Numbered from the stretch's first letter, positions 1-12,560 are shown. The stretch is 64,000 nucleotides of DNA from Euptelea pleiosperma (GCA_035048495.1 CM068541.1:10299929-10363928), one strand, 5' to 3'. The notes: generated by a model not told the origin, from the letters alone. Numbers and translations are program-made.

Positions 1-588
1 TTGGATGATCATTTGGTGGATGTGCTTCTGGACTCTGCCGCCTCTGGATGGAACACAGTTGAGCGAGAGGGGATCTCAATTTCACATCCTGCTCGTTTTA
101 TCCTGATTGGTTCAGGAAATCCAGAAGAGGGTGAGCTGAGGCCGCAGCTTCTAGATCGGTTTGGAATGCATGCACAGGTTGGGACTGTTAGGGATGCAGA
201 GCTGAGGGTGAAGATTGTGGAGGAGAGGGCACGATTTGACCAGAATCCTAAGGAGTTCCGGGATTCCTACAAGGCAGAGCAAGAGAAGCTCCAACAGCAA
301 ATTGGCTCGGCTAGGAGCTCTCTTTCGTCTGTTCAGATTGATCGTGACCTCCGTGTGAAGATCTCCAAGGTATGCGCGGAGCTGAATGTTGATGGATTAA
401 GAGGTGATATTGTTACGAACAGGGCAGCAAAAGCTTTGGCTGCTCTGAAGGGAAGAGATAATGTAACTGCCGAGGATATAGCCACTGTCATTCCCAACTG
501 CTTAAGACACCGTCTTCGTAAGGACCCATTGGAGTCAATTGACTCTGGTTTACTCGTCATAGAAAAATTCTATGAGGTGTTTAGCTGA
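1..588 (+). CDS. CHLI: Magnesium-chelatase subunit ChlI, C-terminal part
   Basis: This is the 3' half of the gene for the AAA+ ATPase subunit of Mg-chelatase, which with ChlD and ChlH inserts Mg into protoporphyrin IX in the chloroplast. The reading frame is open from base 1, so the visible TTG is an internal Leu codon and not a start. The 195 residues include the AAA+ segment [15 protein letters not shown] followed by [13 protein letters not shown], typical of ChlI, then the helical C-terminal domain with [17 protein letters not shown] and the family ending around [12 protein letters not shown] and EKFYEVFS. The stop TGA is at 586-588. Plant ChlI is usually a little over 400 aa, so about half the protein, including Walker A and the transit peptide, lies upstream of the window. 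No intron is visible in this part. Identity rests on recognising family sequence. Confidence 0.95.
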   Translation: MDDHLVDVLLDSAASGWNTVEREGISISHPARFILIGSGNPEEGELRPQLLDRFGMHAQVGTVRDAELRVKIVEERARFDQNPKEFRDSYKAEQEKLQQQIGSARSSLSSVQIDRDLRVKISKVCAELNVDGLRGDIVTNRAAKALAALKGRDNVTAEDIATVIPNCLRHRLRKDPLESIDSGLLVIEKFYEVFS

Positions 589-2689
589 GGTAACAAGGTG
601 TCCCCTTTCTTGTAATTTTTGTTTGACTGATTGTTGCTTTCTTTTCTTTATTTCTTTTTGTTAAGTATCTTCCATTTCCTTTTTCATGTTATCTCTATTT
701 CAGATTTGCAAGTATAGATATAAGGTTCACATAGCATTAATAGGAGGTGTAGCTAGACTCTGATCCTATGTTGTCAAGAAAGATGGATTTCAAGTTGAGG
801 GGAAGAACTTTAAGCATTTGTACAGGTTCTTCACTCTGTAGTTTCTTGAAGCCTTACCTTGTACTTGGAATGCTGCAATGTACTTGGTTCAGTAAGCAAG
901 GGATCTCCCATGGGAAATTTGTCATCAATGAATTCATTTGCTTTTGGTTTGAACTTTTTTTTACAATGATAAATCTGAGATCTGATGTGTTCTATATAAG
1001 CAACCACCACTTATAATTATAAGTTAGGTTTTTATTCTGATACAATATGGTACGATTAACAATACAATGTATTGTGAGCTAGAGGGATCTGTTTCGATGG
1101 GATGCTGCATCAAAATGGTGGCTTATTTAATTTATGTTTGGTAAAATAACCATTATGAAAGGGCATGATAAAAACACGCATATTATTAGATACCCTTTCT
1201 TCTGTTTTCTAGTAAGTCTGGAGTTCTAAATTGTCTTTTTCATAGGATGCTACCTATATTTGCTTGGTGATACTTGTCCTGGCTAGGTTGAGCCCTAGCA
1301 ATTTAAGTTATATCACATGATTGAGTTGCCTATTAAGCAAGTACTGATTTAACCAAAAGTGAGCCCGATCTGGTTATTGGTCAGTTGTACGCAAAGTTCT
1401 TGAATCCCCTTTTAAAACAGGCTCTCTGCTTGTATCAATTTCTCTGTTTTTAAAGCATGCCCCAGAACCTAAAAAAGAATTTCAGTGAGATCTCAATCAG
1501 TTGGTAAGATTTGTTGCCAATTTTTTCCTATTTATTCATTCATAGAGTATGGATGATTGGGTTTACTTATTCTACATGGAGATCCCGTCAGAAGTGGAAG
1601 ATGTTACTGGCAGTTCACTGTTGAGTTGCTAACAGAGTCATTGAGTAGATGTTTGCCTGATTGAGGATAGGTCGTGGGAAATGATGCTAGAAATAGTAGG
1701 AGGAAAACACATTGCTTTACGAATCCTGTAGCAGTAACTATTTTGATGTGAGAAGTAGGAAGCAGGAAGCATACTATTGTAAAGGGAAACATGTTTCTTG
1801 TTAATCGTGATTGATCCCACTTTTGGAAAAGTGAACATGGAATGGGATCAGCTGGAAATTGTGTTTTTGGACAAATTCTTTATAATCTTCAGACCTGGTA
1901 GTCTACAATATTGTTCACACAAGTAAAGATGGAAGAGGCTTCTTCCTTTCTTGTCTGACATAGAAACCCATGAACAAATACACTCATGATAATTAACCGA
2001 CATCTCATGTGAGATGAGAAAGGAGAGTTGCAAAGATTGATATTCATTAAATAGCTATATTTACAAATAAACAATTTTTTGGTAGACAGGTGTTTTCTTT
2101 GCTAAAAATTTATGAACGATAACTGTGACCTAATTCTAGAGCTCAAAAAATTAATTTACTGTGACAATACAAACTCTTCTGCTACATGGAAGTCATATAA
2201 TTGGTAAAGGGATAGATTCCTCTAACACACCCTCAAGTTGGAGAATGTAATACCATCATTCATGGTTTCCATATGACATTTAAACCTTAGCTCGCTTATA
2301 AAAATAAATTAATAAACGCTTAGCTGCATGAAGTGGAACTGCAAAAGTTGTGGATTTTGGAGCATGAGCAGGGAAGTGGTGGCTCTCAAAAAGTTAATTG
2401 GGGGTGGGGGGAGCAGCTAGGAAGCCTCTATGTTAGCGTAATACCTTACAAACTGATCCTGTTAAAATAAATATACTCTCAAATAAAAAGCTTTTCTACC
2501 ATGCCCGTTCCTACAAATGAAACCAACAACCTTTCAAATTCCATTGTAGCTAATGAAATTTAAAAAACCTACTGAGTATTAGTTTTGAAAGTAAAATTTT
2601 GATGCATGTTACACTAAAGAAGAATAAGAACATGCAAAACAGATGGTCAAAATTTTCCTAAGATTTCCCAAAATAGTCGTGAATTGGGA
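589..2689. other. Intergenic region downstream of CHLI
   Basis: AT-rich sequence that should include the CHLI 3' UTR. I see no convincing gene or RNA. Near 2224 the string CCCTCAAGTTGG resembles the polypurine-tract region found beside copia 3' LTRs elsewhere in this window, so a decayed copia end may be present, but no LTR pair or coding match was found. A G-rich stretch lies at about 2399-2412. Confidence 0.5.
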
Positions 2690-2759
2690 ATGAAAGGAGC
2701 CCCAAATGGATATATTGCCATCATGAAAGATATGCATAAAAAACTCATCAAAAGAAAAG

Positions 2760-3743
2760 AAAGATATGCATGAAGGAGCAATAACTAGTGTTAAAATAAT
2801 TGGTGGTGAGACAAGTGAGTTTCCAATCACAATGGGATTGCATCAAGGATCAGCCTTAAGTCCATACTTATTTACTTTAGTTATAGATGAAGTAACTGCT
2901 CATATCCAAGATGAGGTCCCCTTGTGTATGTTATTTGTAATGGCATAGTATTAATTGACTAGACTAAGTAAGGTAAATATAAAACTAGAACTCTGGAGGA
3001 ATGCCTTGGAATCTAAAAGTTTTAAAATAAGTCGAACCAAGGTAGAGTATATGGAATGCAATTTTAGTAAGAATACACATAGAGGTAATCTGCCAATTAA
3101 AATTGACAACCAGAAGACACCTTAAAGTGACCAATTTCGTTACCTTGGTTCTATTATTCATAAGGAATGAAACATTGAGGAGGATGTTGCACATAGAATT
3201 AGAGCGGGGTGGCTAAAGTAAAGATGTGATTCTGGAGTGCTATGTGATCGACGTGTGCCAAAAGGATAGAAGAAATCAAAATGAGGGGTCTGTTAAGTTC
3301 TATAAGATGACAATAAGACTGGCTATGCTTTATGGAGCAGAATGTTGGGCAATCAAGAAACATGTTCATAGAATGAGTATATCCAAGATGAAGATGTTGA
3401 GATGGGTGTGCGGTAAGATAAGGAAATACAAAACTAGCAATTAACACATTCGTGAAAATATAGTAGCCCCATATGTGACAAAATGAGGGAAAGTTGATAG
3501 AGATGGTTTGGCCATATACAATGAAGACCAATGATAGCACCAATGACAAGGAATGTGCAAGTTGAAAGGCCTAAAAGGGCAAGGGGAAGGCCAAAACGGA
3601 CGTGGAGTATGGTTCTGAGAGGAGATTGTAAGAAACTGGCCTTAACGGAAGAGATGGATTTAGACAGGATTGAACGGAGGAACAAGATTCGTGCAGCCGA
3701 CCCATACTGTTGGGAAAAGGCTTATGATGATGACTCAAAATAA
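2760..3743 (+). pseudogene. RTE-type LINE reverse transcriptase remnant
   Basis: A 5'-truncated non-LTR retrotransposon. Reading across frames gives the plant RTE-type reverse transcriptase blocks in order: GGETSEFPIT, GLHQGSALSPYLF, a decayed palm block, KLELWRNALESK, FRYLGSI, YGAECWAIKKHV, MKMLRWVCGK, and the C-terminal RPKRARGRPKRTW ending at TAA 3741-3743. The palm motif normally reading CMLFADD has become CMLFVMA followed by a stop near 2946, so the catalytic aspartates are lost. At least one more in-frame stop (near 3124) and frame changes are present. It cannot encode an active enzyme. Truncation at the 5' side is typical of LINE integration. No gene-derived intron structure is visible. 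Confidence 0.85.
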
Positions 3744-6032
3744 TCCTAAATATTTATTTGCACTTGTTTTTCCATTTGTTCCTTCACTAGTTCAACTTGT
3801 AACTTAGATGAAGAGAATCAAGATTTTGTCTTTTTCAAAAGAGAGCAATCTGAAGAGAGGAAAGAGATAATCCTATCCCTAACTTTAACAACTATCCTCT
3901 CAAAACCTATATAAATTGGGTCCACCGAAGTATTCGTTCTAGAGGTATTACTGTTTATCATATAATAAATAAATATGTATTATTATAATTAACATAACAC
4001 TGAAAAGATCTTTTCTTATTTGTTAATGCAAACTTAGATCTTTAACAATAACTACACTCCTGAAGTAGAAACAGCTATAGAAGATAGAAATTTGGAGATT
4101 GTTAAAGGTGGAAAAGATTGTCATGGTAACAATTGCTGGTGGTGGGACCGTGGGAGTGATACCTAGTCTTGGAGCTTCGGTATAACGTCACTAGAAGGTT
4201 CTTGCTACTAAGTTTTGAACCTTATCTATTTGCTGAGCCCAAATAGTTGTATCTATTTGCTGAGCCGAAGTGTTGGGAGAAGGCAACTGTTACTGATGAG
4301 CTTCAATGTATTTCCCCATAACACCTATTGACATGAAAACCGTTCCTCTTGGCCCCATCTAGTGGGGATTCCTTCGCTAAATTGGCCTTCACTTGCCCAT
4401 AGAAGTCCACATGCTCGTTGGCCTCGTTAACAGCAGTATCATATTCAATTTGCAGCTTTCTTTGTTAGTTGTCCCCTCCCCTCTCTTCAAGCAGGATGTT
4501 TTCATCCAAAGATGAAACCCATGTCTCATGGAAAATTGGACTGGAGATGCTGTGGATGACACTCTACTTGTCACTTTACATGATTATTGGTTCTTTTCTC
4601 CAATCAAGCTTTATGCGAAATCTTCTCTTTACCTGTGGTGGCCGTAGCATGTAACTCAGTCGGATCTTCCTTCAGGACTTGTCATTGTCTTCTTTTTTCT
4701 TTTCCGAAGTAGCAAACGTTTCCCCATGCTTTCATCGATCTCATGTTATTCTATAAATAGCATATATGCAGAGGAGACAAAACTACAACTGTTTTCCTTA
4801 TAACCTGATTTCTTGGTATAACAAGATTGCCGTTTCCAGCCCATCAGAGCCAAAAGATGGTGCCATAAAGATTTCTTGAACTCTGGTAGAAATTAATTTT
4901 TTTCACATTTTGTTGGAAAAGGAAGTTAGAAAGCTTGCTTAAATCTTTTTTTTTTTGGAGGGCAAATCATGAACAAACTATGGTCTATGGTATACATGGT
5001 TGGCAGATTATTTTTTTGAGACAACATATTGAACTTCCCTTCCTAGTAAATCGAAGAGGCGGTGTTATAAAGACTGCATTAAACTCTTCATGTAGGAATT
5101 CATTTTTTTTCAAGCACTTGGAAATGGGGGTGGCTGCAACAATATGATGGTTTTGATGATCTTCATTTTGGCAAAGGTGGAAGATCTCTTTGCAATTCAT
5201 TTTTGATTCCTGGGCATAACCTTTGGCATTACCTTTCACTGTACTCAAAGCAGAAAAGCTTGTCAATGGAGCAAAATGCTGCTAAATAAGCTTTGTGAGA
5301 TTTGGATTTATGGACTTGTGAGGAACTAGTTACATGGGGATGGATTGATCTCATTAAGAGTTGCTTTCATGGGTTTGTGAGTAGAGGGTAGATCATCGGC
5401 AAGCTGCATAATGGGGTGGCATGCCTAGAGTAGAGTGAGTAAACAATGCGACTTTGCAAATCACGATCACATGAAGGATGCTTAGAATAGGTACATAACC
5501 AATCAAAGGGTTGTGGATACAGAAACATATCACATCCAAATCCAAATCCAAATCCAAATCATACCAGATACACCATGTTGGAGGTGGGGGCAACCCAGCT
5601 GGTAATTCATCTTGTGAGATGCATTAGTGGAGCTTAGCGTGAAATACACCCTCTTCCTGGCATATTAAAGGTATCATTGAAGATATCAACCTTAACCAAT
5701 GGGAGAAATTTCAGCATCATAAAGTGCAACACTGTTTTCGCGAGTGATCTGCTGAGATTGGGCGTCAACACACTTCTTCGACAGCTTGAGAAGACAGGCC
5801 TCCCCCTGACATTGTGCACCTTTATTAGGTCGTTCTCCAAGGACGTGCGTATCAGCGCTCTTGTAATCTTTTTAGTTTTAATAATTTTTTTGTTTCACCA
5901 CAAAAAAAAAAAATTTGTAGTAATTAGACATGCAAGGATCGGTAAATATATAGGGGACTTGCCGTGGCTTAGTTTTATCCTAAACAGTAACTATTCTTTC
6001 TATTGCCTGCTTTTTGAAAACCGATAAAGTTT
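3744..6032. other. Intergenic region with decayed sequence
   Basis: Contains the LINE 3' tail, a direct repeat of ATCTATTTGCTGAGCC near 4225 and 4253, the decayed coding-like block listed separately, and a short hexanucleotide run of TCCAAA at about 5535-5562. Short open frames at 5634-5840 show no recognisable family. Nothing here supports an expressed gene. Confidence 0.45.
4303..4560 (-). pseudogene. Unrecognised coding-like block, probable gene fragment
   Basis: On the minus strand one frame runs through about 84 codons with a single internal stop (TAA at 4465-4467) and ends with TGA at 4303-4305. The translation has ordinary protein composition and reads like a real protein tail, with segments such as YDTAVNEANEHVDFYG and KESPLDGAKRNGF. 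I do not recognise the family. No start codon, splice structure or promoter was found, so a decayed fragment of a cellular gene is the most likely explanation. A chance open frame remains possible. Confidence 0.25.
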
Positions 6033-6040
6033 CTTAATAT

Positions 6041-6428
6041 CTATGTAATAAGGACACTACACTTTTTGGGGTTTTTTGCCGTGTGGGACACCTCGACACC
6101 CGGACACGTGTGTCGACACTTTCCGACACACATTTGGACACTTATGGCCGTGTCACCCCTTGTTTTAGTAATTTTTAATATAAAATTGATTTCTAAAAGC
6201 GGGTTGGTGTGTTCCATCCTCTATACAATAATAAACTAATAAATATTTTCTGCTTTATTTTCTATTTTTTTTATTTTATTAATAATTTTAAGCATTAATA
6301 TATGTTAATATATTATAATAAAGATATGTACAGACGTGTCTCCGTATCGGATTTTTTTAGGTTGCCTTGTTAGACACCTCGTATCTGTGTTGGGCACCGA
6401 CACCCATGTCAGTGTCCTTTTTACATAG
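6041..6428 (+). mobile_element. 388-bp MITE with GACAC-rich arms, copy 1
   Basis: The ends are inverted: the left begins CTATGTAATAAGGACAC and the right ends with the complement of CTATGTAAAAAGGACAC. The flanks CTTAATAT and CTTATTAT form an 8-bp target-site duplication with one mismatch. The arms are full of GACAC and GTGTC words, including CGTGTGTCGACAC. A second copy in the opposite orientation lies at 21774-22144 with an exact 8-bp duplication. Terminal inverted repeats, small size, lack of coding and 8-bp duplications suggest a non-autonomous hAT-like or Mutator-like DNA transposon. Confidence 0.8.
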
Positions 6429-6699
6429 CTTATTATGGTATCAAGATCCTGTTTGGTTCTTGGATGGTTCGCATTTAGGAACATTTCATAGATAATTTAG
6501 GAACATCTCATAGGTATACTATTTGAGTTCTGATCCATGGAAGGGTGTCAATAGATTATAGAATGGGAATGTGGACAAGTAAGATGATAGGTTTTAGTGT
6601 ATGCTTAAAACATGAGATCATTTTTCATAAATAAATTACCAACCCAACAAATGCAGGCTGTGAAGAAACAACATAGTACATGACAGAAGGTCATTGGAT

Positions 6700-8686
6700 T
6701 CATGGCATGATGTTTTTTCCAGTAATAAGTCTAGGAACTTTGAAAGTAGACTTCTGCTCTGCAAAGGCCGCTGGTCGCTGGTACACAACTGATGCAGCCC
6801 GAATCAAGATCGCAGCAGTTAAACCCCATATGACAAACTGTTTATTCTCTGTTTTGTAATCAAAGAAATGGATCCTGTATTTGTCGCCCATCCATTCTCT
6901 CTCCTCTGACCTTCGGTTCTCATCCTGAATCCACCAACATAGAATCAAAATCAATGAAAAAGAGAAAGCTTCAACAAGAAAAGCTAAAGCCAGAGAGAGG
7001 AAAAAGAACAAGAGGGTAAAACCTTGAGAAACATCTCCAAGGGAGCATCGAATATTACTTCAACCTCTGCAACATTAGGGATGGGCTTAAATGCTTGTTT
7101 ATCGGAAAGTATGCCGATCACGGGAACTACTCTCAGAAGGAGCTGCACAGAAAACAAACCCAGTTATTAAAACCAGAAAATAAAACTAAAAACAGCCTCG
7201 CTTTGCAAATAAGCAAAGCACATCTGACTGGACCAGCAGCCAATCTGATGCTTTAGGTTATTCTAGACTCAATGGGAGGTGAATTGCTCTTTGAGTTGTA
7301 AATTAGAGTTGATGACTTTATCCAAAACCTTTAATATAAGCACTAAGCACCATGCAAACTATGTGAACTATCTGTCTTCCATAGGGTGCAAGTTAAGAGT
7401 CTACTGCATTTTATGTCGACTTACTGTACTTCTGAATTCTTTTGCCCTTCTAGTGTTTTTTTGTCAGTGGAACTCACAAGTGGTATTAGATCGTTTTGTG
7501 AACTTGGTGATTTTCTGCCTAGGTGTGGTTTGAAACTTGTAGGAGATGGAGAAGAACTTTGTTGATCTACAAATGGCTGAGGGCAATAGCACACTGTTAG
7601 GAGTCCTGAAGAACACCATGGTCACACCTATGTTAATTAAATCTCAGGTGGATGAGCATGGTTTGTCACATTGGATCATAGGACATGGGCGGTGATGCTT
7701 GAAGTGGAAGCAGGGAATGCTTCAATTTATAACATCGTGTGAAGAGATTTGCCATGAGTTTTATGCCATCTACCAGCCTGTTAAACTAAAATCCCACACT
7801 CCTGACCCCTGAGAGAGATTTAGGAGGACAATAAACCACATGGTTAACATCACCAATGCATGCTTAATCACCTAGCCGAAATAGCTAGTTATTGGAAATT
7901 CAAGATAGCAAAAGTGCCAGCAACCCGATCAAGGGAGTAAGTTCAAGACCCAATTGTGCAACAAAGATCATATAAGTTTCTCTTAATTTTACTGAGAAGT
8001 CACCATATTTACAGTACCAAGACCTAATTCTGTAAACAAAATTAATCAAACCTATCTATTAATTTTTCTTTCATACCTTAGTCAAGTGGGATTTAAGAAC
8101 AGTGACGATATTGAGAAGTGAAGGGTCCAACCCAATCTCCTCCTTAGCTTCCCTCGTTGCCGTCTCTGCATCATTTGCGTCTCCTTCCTCTGCCTTGCCT
8201 CCAGGCAACGACACTTCACCTGAAACAAAGAAATAGACTTTTAGTTTCTCAAAATTCAAAATTGAAAAAAAGGAAAACATCAATTGGGTTTTTTGTTGAT
8301 TTATCGAATTATCTCCAATGACCTGAGTGAGTAGAGAGTCTTGAAGAACGCTTAGTGAGGATAACACGCAGATCCCCAGCATCGTCTTCGAAGAGGCAAA
8401 TGAGAACTGCAGCTCTCTTGGGTCTGAATCTTTCTGGGTGAGCAATTGGGGTTGCAGATTCTGCAAAACCCACTTGAGAAACCACATTTCCTCCAATTTC
8501 CTCTCTTCGTTGTTCTTCGATTTCGTCCTCGTCGTCGTCGTCAGTGGGAGGAGGTTTGTAGAGACGGAGCTGTTGAGCTAAGTTTCTGAGTCTCGGTGAT
8601 CCTCCATTGAAGGTCGAATTCGAATCCATGAGGTTGGATAGAGAATTGGGTGTTGGAGATGATGCGGTAGACCGCGTGGTCGCCAT
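6700..8686 (-). CDS. Nudix hydrolase, CoA diphosphatase type (NUDT15/NUDX11-like)
   Basis: Four exons on the minus strand: 8686-8323, 8219-8077, 7142-7023 and 6924-6700. All junctions are GT-AG and the joined frame gives 283 aa. The N-terminus (about 1-85) is Ser/Thr-rich with an acidic stretch DDDDEDEIEEQ, which could hold an organellar signal. The Nudix core starts around KRAAVLICLF; the Nudix box is at about 128-152 with SLPGGK and REAKEEIGL. Plant relatives hydrolyse CoA and acyl-CoA to 3',5'-ADP and phosphopantetheine in mitochondria or cytosol; that activity is inferred from similarity. The C-terminal part, with NVAEVEVIFDAPLEMFLKD and RRSEEREWMG, matches the plant NUDT15 group. Intron 2 (7143-8076, 934 bp) shows no clear element. 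Length and domain order look complete. The nearest alternative is a NUDX11 or NUDX22 paralogue. Confidence 0.9.
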
Positions 8687-9000
8687 TGATATCCTTCGTA
8701 GAAACTGAGATCGTGGAGGAGCAAAATCTCGCTAGGAGTTGGGAACTCGAGATGGAGATGGTTCACTTGACCATACTGTTCATGAAGCCCATTATGAAAT
8801 TGTGCTCAAAATGAGTGGCTAGAAATCACAGTCACGCTGATTTTTGTTGCGTAGGTCTTACATTCATGGGGGCCAGTGAGCCCAAAAGTATGTGACATGA
8901 ACCCAAAAGTGTACGACACATGGCAGTTTGAGCCTTTTGAGGGAATTCTGCATCAAAATTTTGTCCATCACCACAGATGAGCCAAGTGATAGAGAGAGAA

Positions 9001-9330
9001 GCCGGTCACCAAGCACAATACGAGCCACGTGGCATACTATTAGAGAGCCTGCTGAACGTATGGATATTTGGCCAATCACTGGGTGGTCCTACAAACCAAA
9101 AATAAACATGATCAGTGATTTCTAAGCGTTGGATTGAAGTTATTTTCATGGGTTGATTTTAATTGTAGGAGTTTGAGTATTATTGTGGTGCAAAGATTAA
9201 AAAGGTTGTAAATCACTAATCAGGGTGATTTTTGGTTTGCAAGTCCACCGAGGGACTGCCCAAACATCCATACGTCAGCACCCTCTAAAAGTGTGCCACT
9301 TGGTTTGTACTGTGGGTCGTGACGGGCTTC
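9001..9330 (+). mobile_element. MITE of the TGGATGTTTGG family, copy A
   Basis: An inverted-repeat element of about 330 bp. The left arm carries GAGCCACGTGGCA, GTATGGATATTTGGCC, CCTACAAACCAAAAAT and TCAGTGATTTCTAAGCGTTG; the right arm carries the complements: ATCAGGGTGATTTTTGG, CAAACATCCATAC and AAGTGTGCCACTTGG. At least six further copies lie at 12868, 14252, 14584, 16408, 27762 and 29665. There is no coding capacity. Terminal sequence seen best in copy F suggests a Mutator-like non-autonomous element. Confidence 0.75.
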
Positions 9331-10980
9331 AGTCACCACGCATCCATACAGTCAGGCCATGTGTACATCTAGAGGCCCAAGGCCCACCAAAGCCTAAACC
9401 GCCAGCTCATCTTGGGCAAGGCACAAGCTTGATTTATGCCCAAGCCCAATTTCAAGACAAACCTGGCATAAGCATTGTGAATGGGCTTTTGACAACCCAA
9501 TCAAATCGGGGGGTTAGGGATGAGGCTTATACCCGAACACACATTATCAAAAACGTGTTTGAAACAAATCCTTTGAAACAAATCCATGGAGACAAGTCCA
9601 TGGAGACGACACACTGCAAGAGATGCATCACAGCACCAATGGCTTGACTCAATTCTGTATGAGAATGTGAGCAGTTGAAAAACTCATGGTTATGTTGCTG
9701 ACAATAGAGGTACTCTTGAGTTTTGGCTGGAGCCGCGAGTTTCGCCAATGTGTAGGGGTGCGTGCAAATTGGGTGTGGAAATAGGTTTACACGTGCAATC
9801 GTTTCCCACGCATGTTTGGTACGCGTGCATTCGGCGATTTGCACATGCACACGAGCAAATGAATGCTCACCCTTTTTAGCAATTAAAAACCCATTTCACC
9901 CCCTGCGCAATCGTTTACACAACCTCCTTATATTGTTTGCATAAGGTAACCTCCTTATGCAAACAATTTGCATAAGGTACAAATTAAAATCTAATATTTT
10001 CTCAAATCAAGCCCTATCTTTCCAAAGAAAAAAAAACATAAATAATAGAAAATGTGGCCTTGAAATTTAAATTTTAAAAAATGAGAAAAATAGATAAAAA
10101 AAAAAAATCGAAAAATAATGGCCATTTTCATAATTTTTTTTTTCAAAAAATAATGGTCATTATTTACGTTACAACAGAAAATAACAATATTTTATTTTTT
10201 GACCATTTTAACAGGTCCGAATCCGTTACAACAGCCGTTATTTTTGCCATATCAGATTTGGACCTCCCTCGTTACGTTATATACAGTTAAAACGTTGAAA
10301 AAATATACCTAAAAATAACGACCATTATTTTCTGAAAAATTTTGTGAAAAAAAAAATCCGTTATTTCTGTTATTGCCCATTATTTTTCTGTTTTTTTCAT
10401 TTTTCGTTTTTGAAAATTTGAAATTAAAGTTCAACTATATGGGGCCCACCTATTAAGTACGGAAAATTCTTTATTTTTTTCATACTTAATATGTGGGGCC
10501 CCCATATTTTGTGCTTTCCTAAGTGAGCATGCGCGCGAACCAAATGATACTAAATATGAAATGCGTTAATTTTGAAACTTGCATATGCAAAGTTAGTACG
10601 AACCAAACACAAGAAAATAATATAGGTGCGCAAACCATTGCACGCGTAATGGTTTGCGTGCGTACCAAACAGACCCTAAGTCTTGTTCTGATGTAAACTT
10701 TTGTTTTCATCCGCACTTGTGTTATTATCTGCAACTGAAGAAAAATTATTTGGCATTTGTAGGAGCAAGATTATGAGGAGAATTTTGAACTTGTACTTCT
10801 TGTATGAATAAACATGGAAAGATAGCTAATATAAAATGTATATATATTTTGTTATTGTGGTCCTGTTTAATAGGATGTGAAAATGAAACTATTATTTAAT
10901 GGTTAGCGTAACGGTTATTGCATTGACCGATAAACAATTTTAATATGAAATAAAAATTTAGCAACCTTTCTAGCCAATAA
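9331..10980. repeat. AT-rich intergenic region with decayed repeat elements
   Basis: No gene is supported. From about 9740 to 10690 the sequence has features of a larger terminal-inverted element: CATGTTTGGTACGCGTGC on the left and GCGTGCGTACCAAACAGACC on the right. Between about 10080 and 10430 the word AACGGCCATTATT and variants recur on both strands, which matches the word used in the elements at 30396-31220. A reciprocal pair GGGGCCCACC and GTGGGGCCCCC flanks about 10440-10500. Boundaries are uncertain. Confidence 0.45.
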
Positions 10981-12560
10981 ATAAATTTAAGAAATTGACC
11001 GACCCTATCAAGTTGGCTCGGGTTGGGATATCTAGGCCCGACCTCGGGTTGGGTTAGGTTTGGGTTCACAGCCTTGAAGGTCGGGTTAGGCTAGGGTTGA
11101 CTCCCAACCCGACCCAACCTACGCCGAGTTGCAGCAATAATAATGAGCCTAGCTAGCTGACTTTTGGCCTTTTAGAGCTAGCTTGTTTGAGAAAATAAAA
11201 ATTAATTGGGCTTTAGTTACCTGGCCTTTTCCTAGCCCATTTAATTGTCATGCTTTAAAATCAAGTTGAAGCTATTCGGGCTACCCAATCTGGCCTGAGT
11301 TTTTATTGGGTTTTAGGTAGATGTGTCAATTTGTACCCTTTCAACCAAAAGTAGATCGGAACTGAAAACACTAATTCCAGTTCCACATTTTTGGAAACCG
11401 ACTAAAAACGAACCAGAACCAAACCGAACAAATAACAATTTCGGTTCTGGGTAATTTGATATAGGAGCCGAACCAATAGGAATCATAATTGAACCAATAA
11501 GAATTGAACCGATATATAAATATAGTGTTAAAATTGTAATATTATGAAGATTGGAACCAATATACCTGGAACCGAAATCGACTAGAACCAAATAATTTGT
11601 TTCGGATCCAGATCCATCATTTTGAGAACTGGAACTAATAAGAACCGGAACCGATAAGAACCAGCAATATTGGTTCTGATTATGGGTACCTTGAATTGAA
11701 TCAGAACCGACCCTTTGACAACCCTAGTTTCAGGCTATGTTCTAAAACTCATACCTAACTCGGCTCGGAAGTCCATTGGGCCGAGTCACCTCGATGACTC
11801 GGGAGTTAACTCAGCGAGTCATTAAATTGATTATTATTTAATTAAATATATAAAAAATAATATTTATTAAGAAAAACTTTGAAAATAGGAAACAAATACA
11901 AAAAAAACATTTAGAAAATCAGAAAAAAAAAAAAAAAAAAGAGTTTTGACTGGACTCGGCCTTTAAACGGGTGACTCGGCTGAATTATGAGTCAACTCGG
12001 ACGATTTTCCAAGTCAACTCGCCGGACTATGCAAATGCGAGTCTGTATGCCGAGTCGACTCGAAATACAATCGAGTCGAGTCGACTCGGCCGAGTCCCGA
12101 GTCGGCTCGGTGAGTTTTAAAACATAGGTTTCAGGTAGGCCTAATCCCGATCGAATTTAAGCGGTCCGGGTTCGTTCTGACTGAAATTGAGGGCCTATCC
12201 TACCTAAAGCCCAAACATCGAGTCAGACTCAAGTTAGTTTGGGTATCAGGCTTGAGTTCAGTCTGGATTTAGACTCGATTGGCTCAAGGTGTGGAACGCA
12301 GGCCCAGTTTTTGAATTTTTAGGCCAGGTTTGGGTCGACCGAAACCTGGGTTCAAGCCATTTTTCCGGTTTCTGGGCCTTATGTACACCCATACTGAAGC
12401 CTGGTCTTCTAGGGTCTATAAACAAAGCCCAAGCCAGGGCCGATATCCGGCCCGACCTTAACGTCCAACTAGCCAGCCCTTTTTATTTTTTGGTGGAGCC
12501 TACTTACTCTACCTCTGTGCCAGGGAGCATTGAGATCTATTTGGGCTTGGTAGTCTAGTG
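10981..12560. repeat. Cluster of nested word-rich palindromic elements
   Basis: Four blocks with different short vocabularies lie next to or inside each other. At 10990-11310 and again at 12130-12540 the words are GGGTTGGG, CCCAACCC and GGGCC, as if one element had been split. Between them, 11330-11735 is rich in GAACCGAACC and GGAACCG, and 11735-12127 is rich in GACTCGG and CCGAGTC. The last block has clear terminal inverted repeats and a target duplication and is listed separately. No coding sequence is present; open frames here are by-products of the repeats. Confidence 0.55.
11735..12127 (+). mobile_element. 393-bp MITE with GACTCGG words and 8-bp target duplication
   Basis: The left end is CTATGTTCTAAAACTCA and the right end is the complement of CTATGTTTTAAAACTCA, so 16 of 17 terminal bases pair. 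The flanks are GTTTCAGG at 11727-11734 and GTTTCAGG at 12128-12135, an exact 8-bp duplication. The interior is a dense set of GACTCGG, CCGAGTC and GAGTCGACTCG words able to fold on itself. It is a non-autonomous DNA transposon, hAT-like or Mutator-like by duplication length. Confidence 0.8.

Noticed and set aside
9225..9647. A 140-codon open frame
   Set aside because: It starts inside MITE copy A and runs into unrelated sequence; no family features.
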